Source of the DNA: Halothermothrix sp. | GTDB lineage: Bacteria; Bacillota; Halanaerobiia; DY22613 | DNA: 64,000 bases | Direction of reading: 5' to 3' | Assembly: GCA_016841825.1 (NCBI GenBank) | Contig: JAENYK010000006.1 | Location: 124,001 to 188,000 of the forward strand | Part shown: positions 55,027 to 63,987 of the stretch, piece after piece | Numbering within the stretch: the first letter of the stretch is position 1 | How the letters are laid out: every line of letters begins with the position of its first letter | The notes under the pieces: model-generated | What the model was told of the DNA's origin: nothing | Seen by the model: the letters and a program-made list of their open reading frames with translations, nothing else | Database searches by the model: none | Made by a program: the position numbers and the translations under genes

Positions 55027-56340
55027 ATGGAATATGAACGTAAAATGCAATCTCAAATTAATAGTTTTCACCAGGAAGTTGAAAAGCTTTATCCCTGGAA
55101 TTATTGGGTAAGCATTACCGATGGAGCCTGGTTTGCTTTGGGAACAGGGTTTATCTCATTATATACTATCTTACCATTATTTGTTTTGAATCTAACTGAC
55201 TCTAAAATATTAGTTAGTTCAGTCACGACCATCTCAGTTTTGGGGACCTACTTACCTCAGATTTTTATCGCAAATTATGTAGAAAAGGTTAAGAGTAAGA
55301 AGAAATTAACAGCGTTTTTTGGATTTTTTCAGCGAATTCCCTGGTTGGGGTTAAGTGTATTTATGTTGTTTTTGGTGGATCTTTCACCGGTCTGGTTGTT
55401 AACAGGGTTCTTTTTCTTTTTTGGAATGTACTCCTTTGCGGGTGGGTTTTGCATTCCGCCCTGGTTCGATTTGACGGTTAAAACTATCCCCAGCAATCAT
55501 CGTGGAAGATATTTTGGCTATCGGAGTTTTGCCTGTGGAATAACCGAACTGATCGGGGCTGCTTTGGCGGGTTGGATTTTGCAGGCTCTGGTCTTTCCCA
55601 AAAGTTTTACTATATTGTTTGGTTTGACATTTGTGACAACAGGTATCTCTTATTTATTTTTGCTGCAGGTTAAAGAGCCAGATTATCCAATTGTCAAAAA
55701 ACATGTTGGTCTGTGGGAATATCTGGGTTCATTACCCAGAGTCTTGAGTGAATTCAAAAACTTTCGCTTATATATTATAGCTGTGATTTTTTTACAATTT
55801 TATATTATGGGCAATGCTTTATATACAGCATCTGCACTGGACAGATTAGGTATGACCAGTGCACAGCAAGGAATGGCTGTGGGTACATTTACTGCTTTAA
55901 TGTTGATTTTCCAGACGATTAGTTTTCCTATATGGGGACATTTAAGTGATCGAGTGGGGCATCGTCAGATTATTGCTCTCGCAGGTGGATTGAATTTCAC
56001 TGCTGCAGTGTTGGCGTTTTTTGGTAATCAGTTATTTTTATACTGTCTGGTTTTTAGCTTCGCTGGGCTGGCTCAGGGAGCTAATCGAATTTCCCTTATG
56101 GCGATCATTCCAGAGTTTTGTTCGCCAGAGAATCGGCCAACTTTTATTGGTTTGACCAACTCCATATCTGGCTTGTCCATTACACTGGCATCTTTTTTGG
56201 GTGGGGTGCTGGCAGATATTTATAACTATCAGACTACCTTTTTATTGACAGGAATTGTGGTATTTTTGGGACTGGTGATCTTATTGAAATATGTCGAAGA
56301 TCCCAGAAAATGCAGCGAATCTGCAGGAATCATTCATTAA
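55027..56340 (+). CDS. MFS-type transporter
   Basis: The 437-residue protein has twelve predicted membrane helices from about residue 30 to 425. Conserved-loop elements are weak: SDRVGHRQII (about 310-320) resembles the loop between helices 8 and 9. The N-terminus is amphipathic and cytoplasmic (ERKMQSQINSFHQEVEKLYPWNYW). The substrate is unknown. It lies 80 bp before a GH1 glycosidase in the same direction, which could suggest a sugar or glycoside. ATG 55027 follows GGAAGGAGT; an upstream in-frame ATG-like start at 54985 is in the miaA terminator region. Confidence 0.8.
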   Translation: MEYERKMQSQINSFHQEVEKLYPWNYWVSITDGAWFALGTGFISLYTILPLFVLNLTDSKILVSSVTTISVLGTYLPQIFIANYVEKVKSKKKLTAFFGFFQRIPWLGLSVFMLFLVDLSPVWLLTGFFFFFGMYSFAGGFCIPPWFDLTVKTIPSNHRGRYFGYRSFACGITELIGAALAGWILQALVFPKSFTILFGLTFVTTGISYLFLLQVKEPDYPIVKKHVGLWEYLGSLPRVLSEFKNFRLYIIAVIFLQFYIMGNALYTASALDRLGMTSAQQGMAVGTFTALMLIFQTISFPIWGHLSDRVGHRQIIALAGGLNFTAAVLAFFGNQLFLYCLVFSFAGLAQGANRISLMAIIPEFCSPENRPTFIGLTNSISGLSITLASFLGGVLADIYNYQTTFLLTGIVVFLGLVILLKYVEDPRKCSESAGIIH

Positions 56341-56420
56341 TCAGGTTTAAAAAAGAGGAAAATTTGACCTTAAAGGAGAATTTCTCTAGTTAGCAGAATT
56401 AAAAAAGGAGGTACTATTTT

Positions 56421-57716
56421 ATGGTACTCAAACTGGATCGGGAACTTCTGTTAGGTAGCGCAACAGCACCATATCAGATAGAAGGTGGAGCTACCAATAC
56501 CGATTGGCATCAATGGTGTCAGATTCCAGGGAAAATTAAGGATGGAACATCGGGCGAAATTGCCTGTGACCATTGGAATCGGATCGAAGAAGATGTTGAA
56601 TTGTTGAGCAAAATGGGTCATCAGGTATACCGTTTTGGTATCGAATGGGCCAGAGTTCAACCCTCTGCTGGTGCTTTTGACGATGAAGCTTTAGAAAGAT
56701 ATAGATATGAGATCCAACTATTAAAGGATAAAGGTATTAAGCCGCTGGTTACTTTACACCATTTTGTCAACCCTGACTGGTTAATGGAGAAAGGTGGGTG
56801 GGAAGCAGCAGATGTGGCTGATCGTTTTGAAAGATATGTGCGTTATGTTGTAGACGGTTTGAAGGATCTGGTGGATGAATGGATTACGATCAATGAACCA
56901 TTTGTGTATATGGTTAACGGTTATTTTTATGCGATTTGGCCGCCTGGAAAGAATGAACCATTCACTGGTTTTAAGGTTTTAAGAAATATGCTTCATGCCC
57001 ATGTTAAGGCTTATGGGGTAATTCATCAGATTTATGAGGAACAGGGACAGGAAGTCAAAGTCGGGATAGCTCATCATATGCGGATATTTGATCCTCATAA
57101 CAGTCGCAGTCCCCTTGATAAAATGAGTATTCGACTGGTCAATCGGATAGTAAATGATGTGGTTCTGGAAGGCATGCTGCATGGTAGATTGTTAGCTCCG
57201 GTGGGAACTGGTCAGCCGTGGGGTGAAGGACCATTCTGTGACTTTTTGGGATTGAATTATTATAGTCGTGACCTGATTAAATTTAGTTTTAATCCGAAGA
57301 ATTTCTTTATGAAGATTCTCACTCATCCAACTAATCCCAAAAATGATCTGGGATGGGAGATTTATTCTGAAGGTTTATATCGTCTCCTTCAACGACTGGG
57401 TAGATATGATCTACCAATTTATATTACCGAAAACGGGATAGCAGATGGAACCGATAATCAGAGACCAGAGTTTATTATCAACCATCTGAAGGTTGTTCAA
57501 AGAGCCAGAGATGAAGGCATTCCTGTGGAACGTTATTATCATTGGGCAACTATGGATAACTTTGAATGGGCAGAAGGTTTAGAAGGCCGTTTTGGATTGG
57601 TGGAAGTGGATTATGCAACTCAGAAAAGAACAATTCGATCATCTGGTGCGATGTATGCGGAGATCTGCAAATCTCATGAGATTGCTGAAGAGATGATAAA
57701 TAAATATGTAAAATAA
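56421..57716 (+). CDS. GH1-family beta-glycosidase
   Basis: Retaining beta-glycosidase, cytoplasmic (no signal peptide). The 431-residue barrel has the N-terminal LLGSATAPYQIEGGATNTDW, acid/base Glu159 in TINEP and nucleophile Glu337 in YITENG. The usual TLHHWDLP is replaced by TLHHFVNPDWLMEKGGW, as in archaeal-type GH1 enzymes, and the end region NFEWAEGLEGRFGLVEVDY is conserved. Substrate could be beta-glucosides, beta-galactosides or phospho-forms; no phospho-binding residues are obvious. SD AAAAAAGGAGGTAC precedes ATG 56421. Placed with the MFS gene in a likely two-gene uptake and cleavage unit. Confidence 0.9.
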   Translation: MVLKLDRELLLGSATAPYQIEGGATNTDWHQWCQIPGKIKDGTSGEIACDHWNRIEEDVELLSKMGHQVYRFGIEWARVQPSAGAFDDEALERYRYEIQLLKDKGIKPLVTLHHFVNPDWLMEKGGWEAADVADRFERYVRYVVDGLKDLVDEWITINEPFVYMVNGYFYAIWPPGKNEPFTGFKVLRNMLHAHVKAYGVIHQIYEEQGQEVKVGIAHHMRIFDPHNSRSPLDKMSIRLVNRIVNDVVLEGMLHGRLLAPVGTGQPWGEGPFCDFLGLNYYSRDLIKFSFNPKNFFMKILTHPTNPKNDLGWEIYSEGLYRLLQRLGRYDLPIYITENGIADGTDNQRPEFIINHLKVVQRARDEGIPVERYYHWATMDNFEWAEGLEGRFGLVEVDYATQKRTIRSSGAMYAEICKSHEIAEEMINKYVK

Positions 57717-57730
57717 TTTGCTTTAAATTA

Positions 57731-57777
57731 AGACGAGGCATGCTGGTAGGATTTACTACCTGCTTGTCTTTTTTTAT
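57731..57777 (+). terminator. intrinsic terminator after the GH1 gene
   Basis: GGTAG pairs with CTACC around GATTTA, extended by GC and GAC/GTC pairs, then TTTTTTTATC. Confidence 0.75.
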
Positions 57778-57946
57778 CGATATTTGGGATGGAGAATCTA
57801 TAAATATTGTCGAAAAAACTATTTCTTTGTATAAAATATTAAAAATATTTTTGAATACGAAATAAAATAATTTAACAATTCACCCGAATAAAATTAAATA
57901 TCTAAATAAATTAGTTAATTTTTTTTAAAAAATTAATAAAGAGGGG

Positions 57947-57975
57947 TTGACACTCTATACAAATCTGTATATAAT
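57947..57975 (+). promoter_or_regulatory. perfect consensus promoter of a short cryptic unit
   Basis: TTGACA (57947-57952), 17-bp spacer, TATAAT (57970-57975). No gene of normal size follows; a terminator closes the unit at 58188. Confidence 0.85.
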
Positions 57976-58004
57976 AAAAATGTAAGATAGATTAAATAAT
58001 AGAA

Positions 58005-58106
58005 ATGGGGAAAATTAGATATATAGTTTATTTAATCTTAATTATGTTTTGGTTGCCAAAAATAGTTATGGAAGCTGAGACTAATTTCGTTATCTTTATT
58101 GCGTGA
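58005..58106 (+). CDS. possible 33-aa hydrophobic peptide in a short transcript
   Basis: ATG 58005 to TGA 58104-58106 encodes MGKIRYIVYLILIMFWLPKI and a further 13 residues, with a basic start and a hydrophobic helix. There is no clear SD, so expression is doubtful. It lies within the unit from promoter 57947 to terminator 58188. Confidence 0.3.
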   Translation: MGKIRYIVYLILIMFWLPKIVMEAETNFVIFIA

Positions 58107-58155
58107 CCCCCATCATGTAATAGATATAAAGAGTTACCCCCTCTCGTGTAACATA

Positions 58156-58188
58156 AAGTCCCGAATTTTCTGATTCGGGACTTTTTTT
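58156..58188 (+). terminator. terminator of the short cryptic unit
   Basis: AAGTCCCGAAT pairs with ATTCGGGACTT, followed by TTTTTTGA. Confidence 0.85.
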
Positions 58189-58216
58189 GATCGTTTTCTA
58201 ATCGGATTAATATACC

Positions 58217-58246
58217 TTGACTAATCCATTTATTCTTTGATACACT
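58217..58246 (+). promoter_or_regulatory. possible promoter of the radical SAM gene at 58288
   Basis: TTGACT (58217-58222), 18-bp spacer, TACACT (58241-58246). It overlaps the ATG at 58237, which argues against that start and for GTG 58288. Confidence 0.5.
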
Positions 58247-58287
58247 TATTATTAGTGTTAAAAGGACAATTTAAAGAGGTGAATCCG

Positions 58288-59244
58288 GTGGAAAAGGAAT
58301 CTAGATACAGAATTTATTCAGAATATTTACAAGGGAAATATGGTCAGAAAGTATATAAGTTGCCGATTAATCTGCCATTAACCTGTCCAAATCGAGATGG
58401 AACTCTGGGTAGCACAGGTTGTACCTTTTGTGGAGATGAGGCTGCAGGTTTTGAAAGCTTGTCAAATCAGTTGTCTGTAGCTGAACAGTTACATCAGAAC
58501 ATGGAATATATTAGAGAGAACTATCGTGCTCAGAAGTTTATTGCCTATTTTCAAAATTATACCAATACATATTTACCTTTGGAGGATTTTAAGAAGTATA
58601 TCCGGGAAGCGTGTATCCCTGATATTGTGGAGATAGATATCTCAACTCGACCGGATTGTATTCATAATGCATATCTGGAAGAACTGGCCCGGGTGAGAAA
58701 TGAGCTTAATGTAGAGGTTGGCATAGAATTGGGATTACAGACTGCTAATTATCATACACTTCTTTCGATTAAGCGTGGACACACACTGGCTGAATTCATT
58801 GATGCTGTTCAACGGATTCAGGAGTTTGGCTTTGAGATCTGCACTCACGTAATTTTAAATTTGCCGGGAGATACCAGGGAAGATACTATCGAAACTGCAA
58901 AAATCATATCTGCACTGGGGATTCAACATGTCAAAATTCATTCACTATATATTGTCAAAGATACACAGATGGCTGACGAATACGAAAAAGATCGGTTAGA
59001 GATGATTACAGTGGAGGAATATATAGAGAGAATGATTGTCTTTTTAGAATATCTGGACCCCAGGATTGTGATTCAACGGTTTTTGGGAAGAGCTCCCAGG
59101 GAACGGACTTTATTTTGCAATTGGGGTTATCATTGGGCTCAGATTAAAGCCAGGATGGATAGAATATTAGAAGAACGTGATTCACGCCAGGGGATTAAAT
59201 TTCACTATCTTGGCGGAAAAGGAGTATTTCGATTCGTTGAATAG
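58288..59244 (+). CDS. YtqA-like radical SAM protein (TIGR01212 family)
   Basis: The 318-residue cytoplasmic protein has the radical SAM motif in CPNRDGTLGSTGCTFCG, where the Cys triad is widely spaced (CxxxxxxxxxxCxxC), a hallmark of this family. Other features are YFQNYTNTYLPLEDFKKYI, EIDISTRPDCI, IELGLQTANYHTLLSIKRGHT and HVILNLPGDTREDTIETAK. Its role is not established; it resembles Elp3-like radical SAM domains. GTG 58288 follows AAAGAGGTGAATCC; a longer frame from ATG 58237 lacks an SD and overlaps the likely promoter. Confidence 0.82.
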   Translation: MEKESRYRIYSEYLQGKYGQKVYKLPINLPLTCPNRDGTLGSTGCTFCGDEAAGFESLSNQLSVAEQLHQNMEYIRENYRAQKFIAYFQNYTNTYLPLEDFKKYIREACIPDIVEIDISTRPDCIHNAYLEELARVRNELNVEVGIELGLQTANYHTLLSIKRGHTLAEFIDAVQRIQEFGFEICTHVILNLPGDTREDTIETAKIISALGIQHVKIHSLYIVKDTQMADEYEKDRLEMITVEEYIERMIVFLEYLDPRIVIQRFLGRAPRERTLFCNWGYHWAQIKARMDRILEERDSRQGIKFHYLGGKGVFRFVE

Positions 59245-59246
59245 AG

Positions 59247-59352
59247 TGAACTCCTTCAGCTAAAGCTGAACTTCGGGGCTTCAGATGGGGATTCAACCCC
59301 ACCTGAGGTAGAACAGGGTAGCTCCCACTGATAGAAGTGGGAGTCATAGAAC
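59247..59352 (-). repeat. structured intergenic repeat, copy 8 (minus strand)
   Basis: Read on the minus strand, three hairpins follow each other in the family order: CTCCCAC..GTGGGAG (59343-59322), CCTCAGGTGGGG..CCCCATCTGAAG (59308-59279) and TTCAGC..GCTGAA (59270-59255). The hairpin order and the TGGGG/CCCC and CTGAAG strands match the other copies, while the loops differ. The hairpin set also recalls the palindromic ends and omega-RNA-like parts of IS200/IS605 elements. It lies 3 bp after a + gene stop, so its orientation is opposite to that gene. Confidence 0.65.
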
Positions 59353-59423
59353 TTAGATATAACTGGGGAATGTTATGAAAGTTTATGTCCTTTTATGGAT
59401 TGGTATGATTGACTCTTAATTGC

Positions 59424-59462
59424 AAAAATCTCTCATCTGTGAAATAGGTGAGAGATTTTTGA
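59424..59462. terminator. hairpin with T tract, unassigned
   Basis: AAAAATCTCTCA pairs with TGAGAGATTTTT, followed by GATC. It could end the transcript of the upstream radical SAM gene after passing through repeat copy 8. Confidence 0.6.
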
Positions 59463-59673
59463 TCTTAACTAAATTTTTATGCTGTCACATTAACAATGAT
59501 TCTGACATATAATAAAGAATTCATGACGAAAGGTCGCAAAAATTGCAGTTATTGTAAAAATTATATGAAGATTATGTTAATTAAAATATAAAAAATATTA
59601 AGTTTATACCTGCAAAAAATTAAAAATTTCAATATTTTTATTAATATTTTAGATAAATTTAACGTTAAAGAAG

Positions 59674-59702
59674 TTGACTTAACCACATTTCCTGCATATA
59701 AT
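59674..59702 (+). promoter_or_regulatory. promoter of a two-peptide micro-operon
   Basis: TTGACT (59674-59679), 17-bp spacer, TATAAT (59697-59702). The transcript would run from about 59709 to the terminator at 60136. Confidence 0.75.
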
Positions 59703-59793
59703 TAAAAGAGCAGGGATATAATAAGAAAAGACACACCATCATTGGTGAGTAGATAAAAGGAAAGTTATTTAGATTGGGAGGTGAACGAACTTG

Positions 59794-59883
59794 ATGTTCA
59801 TCGAGCATGAGTTAGCTAAAGAAATTATTAGGGAGAAATTAAAGCAGGCAGAAGATTATCGAAGAGCGAAAAGTATAAGATAG
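59794..59883 (+). CDS. 29-aa peptide of unknown function
   Basis: ATG 59794 (or TTG 59791) follows GGGAGGTGAACG at suitable spacing and the frame ends at TAG 59881-59883. The product MFIEHELAKEIIREKLKQAE plus 9 more residues is strongly basic with an amphipathic helix, and has no signal peptide. No family recognised. Context: consensus promoter upstream, second peptide downstream, terminator after. The SD and the placement make it more credible than a random short frame. Confidence 0.5.
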   Translation: MFIEHELAKEIIREKLKQAEDYRRAKSIR

Positions 59884-59937
59884 CCCAGAGTAGCGTGTAG
59901 TGAGTAGTGGGTCAGACGTCTATAAGGAGGAAATACT

Positions 59938-60015
59938 ATGATGTTAGATCCGCAATTAATGGAAGAGAACAAAAGAGATGGAATTAAAAAATCCCCTATC
60001 CGTTGGAAAAATTAA
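59938..60015 (+). CDS. 25-aa peptide of unknown function
   Basis: ATG 59938 follows AAGGAGGAAATACT, one of the strongest Shine-Dalgarno sites in the window. The 25-residue product begins MMLDPQLMEENKRDGIKKSP and ends in the basic IRWKN. No signal peptide. It lies 54 bp after the 29-aa frame and is followed by a terminator, so both are probably on one transcript of about 430 nt. Confidence 0.5.
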   Translation: MMLDPQLMEENKRDGIKKSPIRWKN

Positions 60016-60093
60016 AGATTGTTAGCAAAACTTTCAATAGAGAACAATAAGTTATTACTGCAAACTCAATTTAAAAAGTAAATGCTAACCCTC

Positions 60094-60136
60094 TAAAGCG
60101 TATCAGGTGATCATGTCTGGTGCGCTTTATTTTTTG
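60094..60136 (+). terminator. terminator of the micro-operon
   Basis: AAAGCG and TCAG pair with CTGG and CGCTTT around GTGATCATGT, followed by ATTTTTTGA. Confidence 0.7.
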
Positions 60137-60228
60137 ATCTGATGCGCAAATTAGTATATTTGAAGTGCTGTTAGTCCGAAGAAGTGATTAATAGTGAAAT
60201 AAATAATAACAGTAATTTTTGAGATTAA

Positions 60229-60262
60229 CATAAAATCGCCCAGTTTTCGGGCGATTTTATGT
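60229..60262. terminator. terminator after the MATE gene
   Basis: AAAATCGCCC pairs with GGGCGATTTT around AGTTTTC. It lies 15 bp beyond the minus-strand gene end and fits its direction. Confidence 0.8.
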
Positions 60263-60276
60263 TAATAGTTCGAAAA

Positions 60277-61722
60277 TTATACCTCAACTTTCTTCCATTG
60301 TCCTTTTTTCCACAGATAGATAACATAGAAACATCGTAAAAACCAATCTATATTCATCGCTATCCAGGCACCTAAGAGTCCCCATCCCAGATAGACGACA
60401 AAGATATACGCTCCCAGAAGACGACCTACCCAGACTCCTACAATGGTGCTATATAATACTGGTTTTGTATAACCAGCTCCTCTCAGCGCTCCAGCTAAAA
60501 CAAATTGAATTCCCATAGGAATTTGAGCCAGAGCTATAATTCTCAAATTACGGGCACCAAGCCGGATTAGTTCCTGAGCATTAGGATCAGAGGCTTTGGT
60601 ATATAACCTGATTAATGTTTCAGGAAAGATGAGGAAAACAAGAGCCATACAGGCCATAATTGATATACCGAATTTTAATGATTCGATGCCACTCGCCTGA
60701 GCTTCTTGCGGTTTCTTCTCTCCAAGCTTTTGGCCTACCATGGTGGTGGCGGCAACTGAAAATCCCCAACCAGGCATGTAAGAGAGAGATTCTGCATTGA
60801 TAGCAGTATTGTGAGCGGCAATAGCAACAGTCCCTAAAGAGTTAACGATTCTGGTATAAAACAATTGCCCTATCCGCAGTGCTGCCTGTTCTAATGCTGC
60901 AGGGATACCAATTTTGACGACTCTTTTCATCAAAGGCCAATCAAAATTAAGAAAATCCCGACGATTAAGTTTTAAGATAGTGTTTTTATAGCGAATAAGA
61001 ATTAATAACAGGATAAAACCACAAATTCTAGCTATAGACGAAGCCAGAGCAGCACCAATGATCTCCATTCGTGGAAAAATCCAGAATCCAAATATTAAAA
61101 AATAATTGCCAAACATATTAATGACATTAATCAAACCATTTACGTACATTGGTGTTTTGGTATCACCTGCACCTCGCATAGCAGAGGAGATCACAGCAAA
61201 TTGCCACTGGAGGAGTAAACCTGGAATCATCCATCGAATATAACCTGTACCTAATTTGACAATGGTAGAGTTTTCTGCACCCATCCAGGTCATAATGAAA
61301 GGGGCAATGAAGAAAAGTCCGATGCTCATAACTAAAGCCAGCATTGTTGCCCCGGCAACTGATTGATTAAAAGTACGGTTAGCCAGCTCATTATTTTTCT
61401 CACCGATAAAACGGGCAACTAAAGCTGTAGTACCAACACTTAATCCGTTAAAGATGACCATTGCTAACATTAGGGGTTGTAAAGTTATTCCGATGGCAGT
61501 TAAGGATTCAACTCCTACACGACCTACCATAATCATATCTGCAACTTCTACAAGGGTTACCAATCCTAACTCTAAAATAACTGGCCAGGCAAGTTTTAAA
61601 ATATTCTGCCTGATAATATGTCGGGGTATCTCCTGTTCACTGGTTGTGTTGTGCTCCATTTTTTCATCTTCTGGAACTGTCCTGGCTTGCAATATTGGGT
61701 CACTCATTTTTAATGTCACCAT
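60277..61722 (-). CDS. MATE-family multidrug efflux transporter
   Basis: Na+ or H+ coupled exporter in the cytoplasmic membrane. The 481-residue protein has twelve helices in two bundles. The N-terminal half has KLAWPVILELGLVTLVEVADMIMVGRVGVESLTAIGI, and the second half has KIGIPAALEQAALRIGQLFYTRIVNSLGTVAIAAHN. A short cytoplasmic head (about 35 residues) precedes helix 1. ATG 61722 lies 11 bp after GGAGGA; ATG 61707 (MSDPIL) has the weaker GGATGGTGA site and is possible. Substrate unknown; the subfamily looks NorM/DinF-like. It is divergent from the S9 peptidase gene. Confidence 0.88.
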   Translation of the reverse strand: MVTLKMSDPILQARTVPEDEKMEHNTTSEQEIPRHIIRQNILKLAWPVILELGLVTLVEVADMIMVGRVGVESLTAIGITLQPLMLAMVIFNGLSVGTTALVARFIGEKNNELANRTFNQSVAGATMLALVMSIGLFFIAPFIMTWMGAENSTIVKLGTGYIRWMIPGLLLQWQFAVISSAMRGAGDTKTPMYVNGLINVINMFGNYFLIFGFWIFPRMEIIGAALASSIARICGFILLLILIRYKNTILKLNRRDFLNFDWPLMKRVVKIGIPAALEQAALRIGQLFYTRIVNSLGTVAIAAHNTAINAESLSYMPGWGFSVAATTMVGQKLGEKKPQEAQASGIESLKFGISIMACMALVFLIFPETLIRLYTKASDPNAQELIRLGARNLRIIALAQIPMGIQFVLAGALRGAGYTKPVLYSTIVGVWVGRLLGAYIFVVYLGWGLLGAWIAMNIDWFLRCFYVIYLWKKGQWKKVEV

Positions 61723-61986
61723 CCTTATCTATTTCCTCCAATATTTATTACTGTTCGCACTCCGAAATAATAATCCTTCCTGTAAAAAATATTTTTTTTA
61801 AAAAAAATGTATACCAAAAGTTCCTCTTATTTTTAAAAGGTGGAAGTCCATCTAAACAGAAGATAGCATCCTGGCAAACTGAAAAAATTAGTATTACGAA
61901 ATATTCTTTAAAAACTAAACAGGAAAAGACGTCCTTTTTGGCGAAGTAAAAGGTAGAATATTTCCAATGAGGAGGGAAGTACTGAG

Positions 61987-63987
61987 ATGGATAAAAGAAA
62001 GATTCTAGCAAAGGATTTGTATAAAATTAGGTTTGTCAATGATCCCCAGATTTCACCTGCTGGTAATGAAGTATTATATGTTGTTAAAACGGTTGATCAG
62101 GAGAAGGAGTACACTTCGCAGATTTGGTTGGTAGATCACAAAGGGGAATCGGTACAGTTTACTAATACCACAAAAGTTGATACTACGCCCAGGTGGTCAC
62201 CGATAGGAGATCAGATTGCTTTCATCTCTAATCGCAGTGGCGACAAGCAGATCTGGTTGGTAAATCGGCATGGTGGTGAAGCGAGACAGTTGACCTCTTT
62301 GCACAATGGAGCTAATGAACCAGTCTGGTCACCTGATGGGAAGCAGATAGCCTTTTTATCTCCAGTAGGTTCTAATGAAGAGCTAGATATTTTGTTACAA
62401 GAGAAGTCTCCAGAAGAACGAGAGAAGGAGAAGAAAGATAGGACTAATCAGGTTAGAGTAATAGATGATTTCAGATATAAATCGGATGACAGAGGATTTC
62501 TGGATGGTAAGAAGTCTCATATCTGGATTTTGAACCTGGCAACTGAAGAAATTGAAAGAGTTACTACTGACGAACGAAACTATTCTAGCCTGGTCTGGTC
62601 TATGGATGGTCAGAGTCTGATTGTCGCTGCTGAAGTAGATGAACCTGAGTATCATCCGGGAATGAGTAGAATCTGGTCGATTAATTTGCGGACGAGGGAA
62701 ATGAAAAATCTATTAACTGGGGAGTTTTATGCTAATTCACCTAGCTGTTCACCTGACGGTACTAAGATTGCATTTTTTGGTCATCAAGGTGAGTACAAAG
62801 GGGCTACCTTAAGTCGAATTTGGATAATTAATCTCCAGAATGGCAGCATTAGAGCTTTGGCTAAAGATCGAGATTTGGGTGCAGGTGATTATGCCATGAG
62901 TGACATGCGTGCCGGTGGATCTAATCCGGGGCCAGTCTGGTCCTTTGATGGTCAGGCTATCTATGCAAAAGTTAGTCAACGGGGTAATACTGGTATATAT
63001 CGGTTTGGGCTTGATGATTCGGTAGAAGAAGTTGTTGGTGGTCAACGGCAGATTTATGGGTTCAGTATGGATGTGGATAAGCAGTCGATTGCATTTACAT
63101 ATACCGATGCATTAAATCCTGGAGAAGTGGCTTTTTATGATTTGGCCAGTGGTCAGGAGACAGTTTTAACAGAGCTAAATGTTGAGCTTTTTGCAGAACT
63201 GGAACTGTCTGTACCTGAAGAGTTTAGTTTTAAAGGTGCAGATGGCTGGGAGATTCAGGGTTGGATAATGAAACCAGTTGGTTACCAGGATGGACAAAAA
63301 TATCCATTGGTTTTAGAAGTACATGGTGGCCCCCATGCCATGTATTCTAACTCTTTCTTTCAAGAGTTTCAGTTATTGGCTGCTCATGGGTATGGAGTGG
63401 TCTATTGTAATCCACGAGGTAGTCAGGGATATGGTCAGAAGTTTGTGGATGCAGTTCGTGGTGACTATGGTGGAAATGACTATGCTGACCTGATGGCTTG
63501 TGTGGATTATGTATTGGAGAATTGGGATTGGATTGACCATGGGAGATTAGGTGTCACAGGAGGTAGTTACGGTGGATTTATGACTAACTGGATTGTCGGT
63601 CATACCGATCGATTTAAAGCTGCTGTTACCCAGCGCAGTATTGCGAACTGGATTAGTTTTGCCGGTGTAAGTGATATTGGATTTTTCTTTGCAGATTGGG
63701 AACATAAGTTGAATTTCCTCCAGGACTATCAGGAGTTGATGCGAGTTTCACCGATTTCTTATGTACAAGAGATGAAAACACCTCTGTTGATCATTCATTC
63801 TGAGCACGATTTTCGCTGCCCAGTGGAACAGGCGGAACAGTTGTTCATCGCCCTGAAGCAATTACGCCAGACTGTTCGCTTGTCAATCTTCCCGGGATCT
63901 AATCATAATCTGTCCCGTAATGGTAAAGCTGAACTGCGGGTTGAGAGATTGAATCAGATTGCTGACTGGTTTGATCGCTATTTATAA
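61987..63987 (+). CDS. S9-family prolyl oligopeptidase-like acylaminoacyl peptidase
   Basis: The 666-residue serine peptidase has an N-terminal beta-propeller (about 20-380) with PD40 blades (RWSPIGDQIAFISNRSGD, VWSPDGKQIAFLS) and a C-terminal alpha/beta hydrolase domain (about 395-665). The nucleophile is Ser527 in VTGGSYGGFMTNWIVG, with Asp in HSEHDFRCP and His in FPGSNHNLSRNG. Family members remove N-acylated or other N-terminal residues from short peptides. No signal peptide, so cytoplasmic. SD AATGAGGAGGGAAG precedes ATG 61987. The gene is complete; it ends 13 bp before the right edge. Confidence 0.93.
   Translation: MDKRKILAKDLYKIRFVNDPQISPAGNEVLYVVKTVDQEKEYTSQIWLVDHKGESVQFTNTTKVDTTPRWSPIGDQIAFISNRSGDKQIWLVNRHGGEARQLTSLHNGANEPVWSPDGKQIAFLSPVGSNEELDILLQEKSPEEREKEKKDRTNQVRVIDDFRYKSDDRGFLDGKKSHIWILNLATEEIERVTTDERNYSSLVWSMDGQSLIVAAEVDEPEYHPGMSRIWSINLRTREMKNLLTGEFYANSPSCSPDGTKIAFFGHQGEYKGATLSRIWIINLQNGSIRALAKDRDLGAGDYAMSDMRAGGSNPGPVWSFDGQAIYAKVSQRGNTGIYRFGLDDSVEEVVGGQRQIYGFSMDVDKQSIAFTYTDALNPGEVAFYDLASGQETVLTELNVELFAELELSVPEEFSFKGADGWEIQGWIMKPVGYQDGQKYPLVLEVHGGPHAMYSNSFFQEFQLLAAHGYGVVYCNPRGSQGYGQKFVDAVRGDYGGNDYADLMACVDYVLENWDWIDHGRLGVTGGSYGGFMTNWIVGHTDRFKAAVTQRSIANWISFAGVSDIGFFFADWEHKLNFLQDYQELMRVSPISYVQEMKTPLLIIHSEHDFRCPVEQAEQLFIALKQLRQTVRLSIFPGSNHNLSRNGKAELRVERLNQIADWFDRYL

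Noticed and set aside
59374-59419. 14-codon frame MKVYVLLWIGMIDS before a hairpin
   Set aside because: No clear SD, no downstream gene controlled by it, and short enough to occur by chance.
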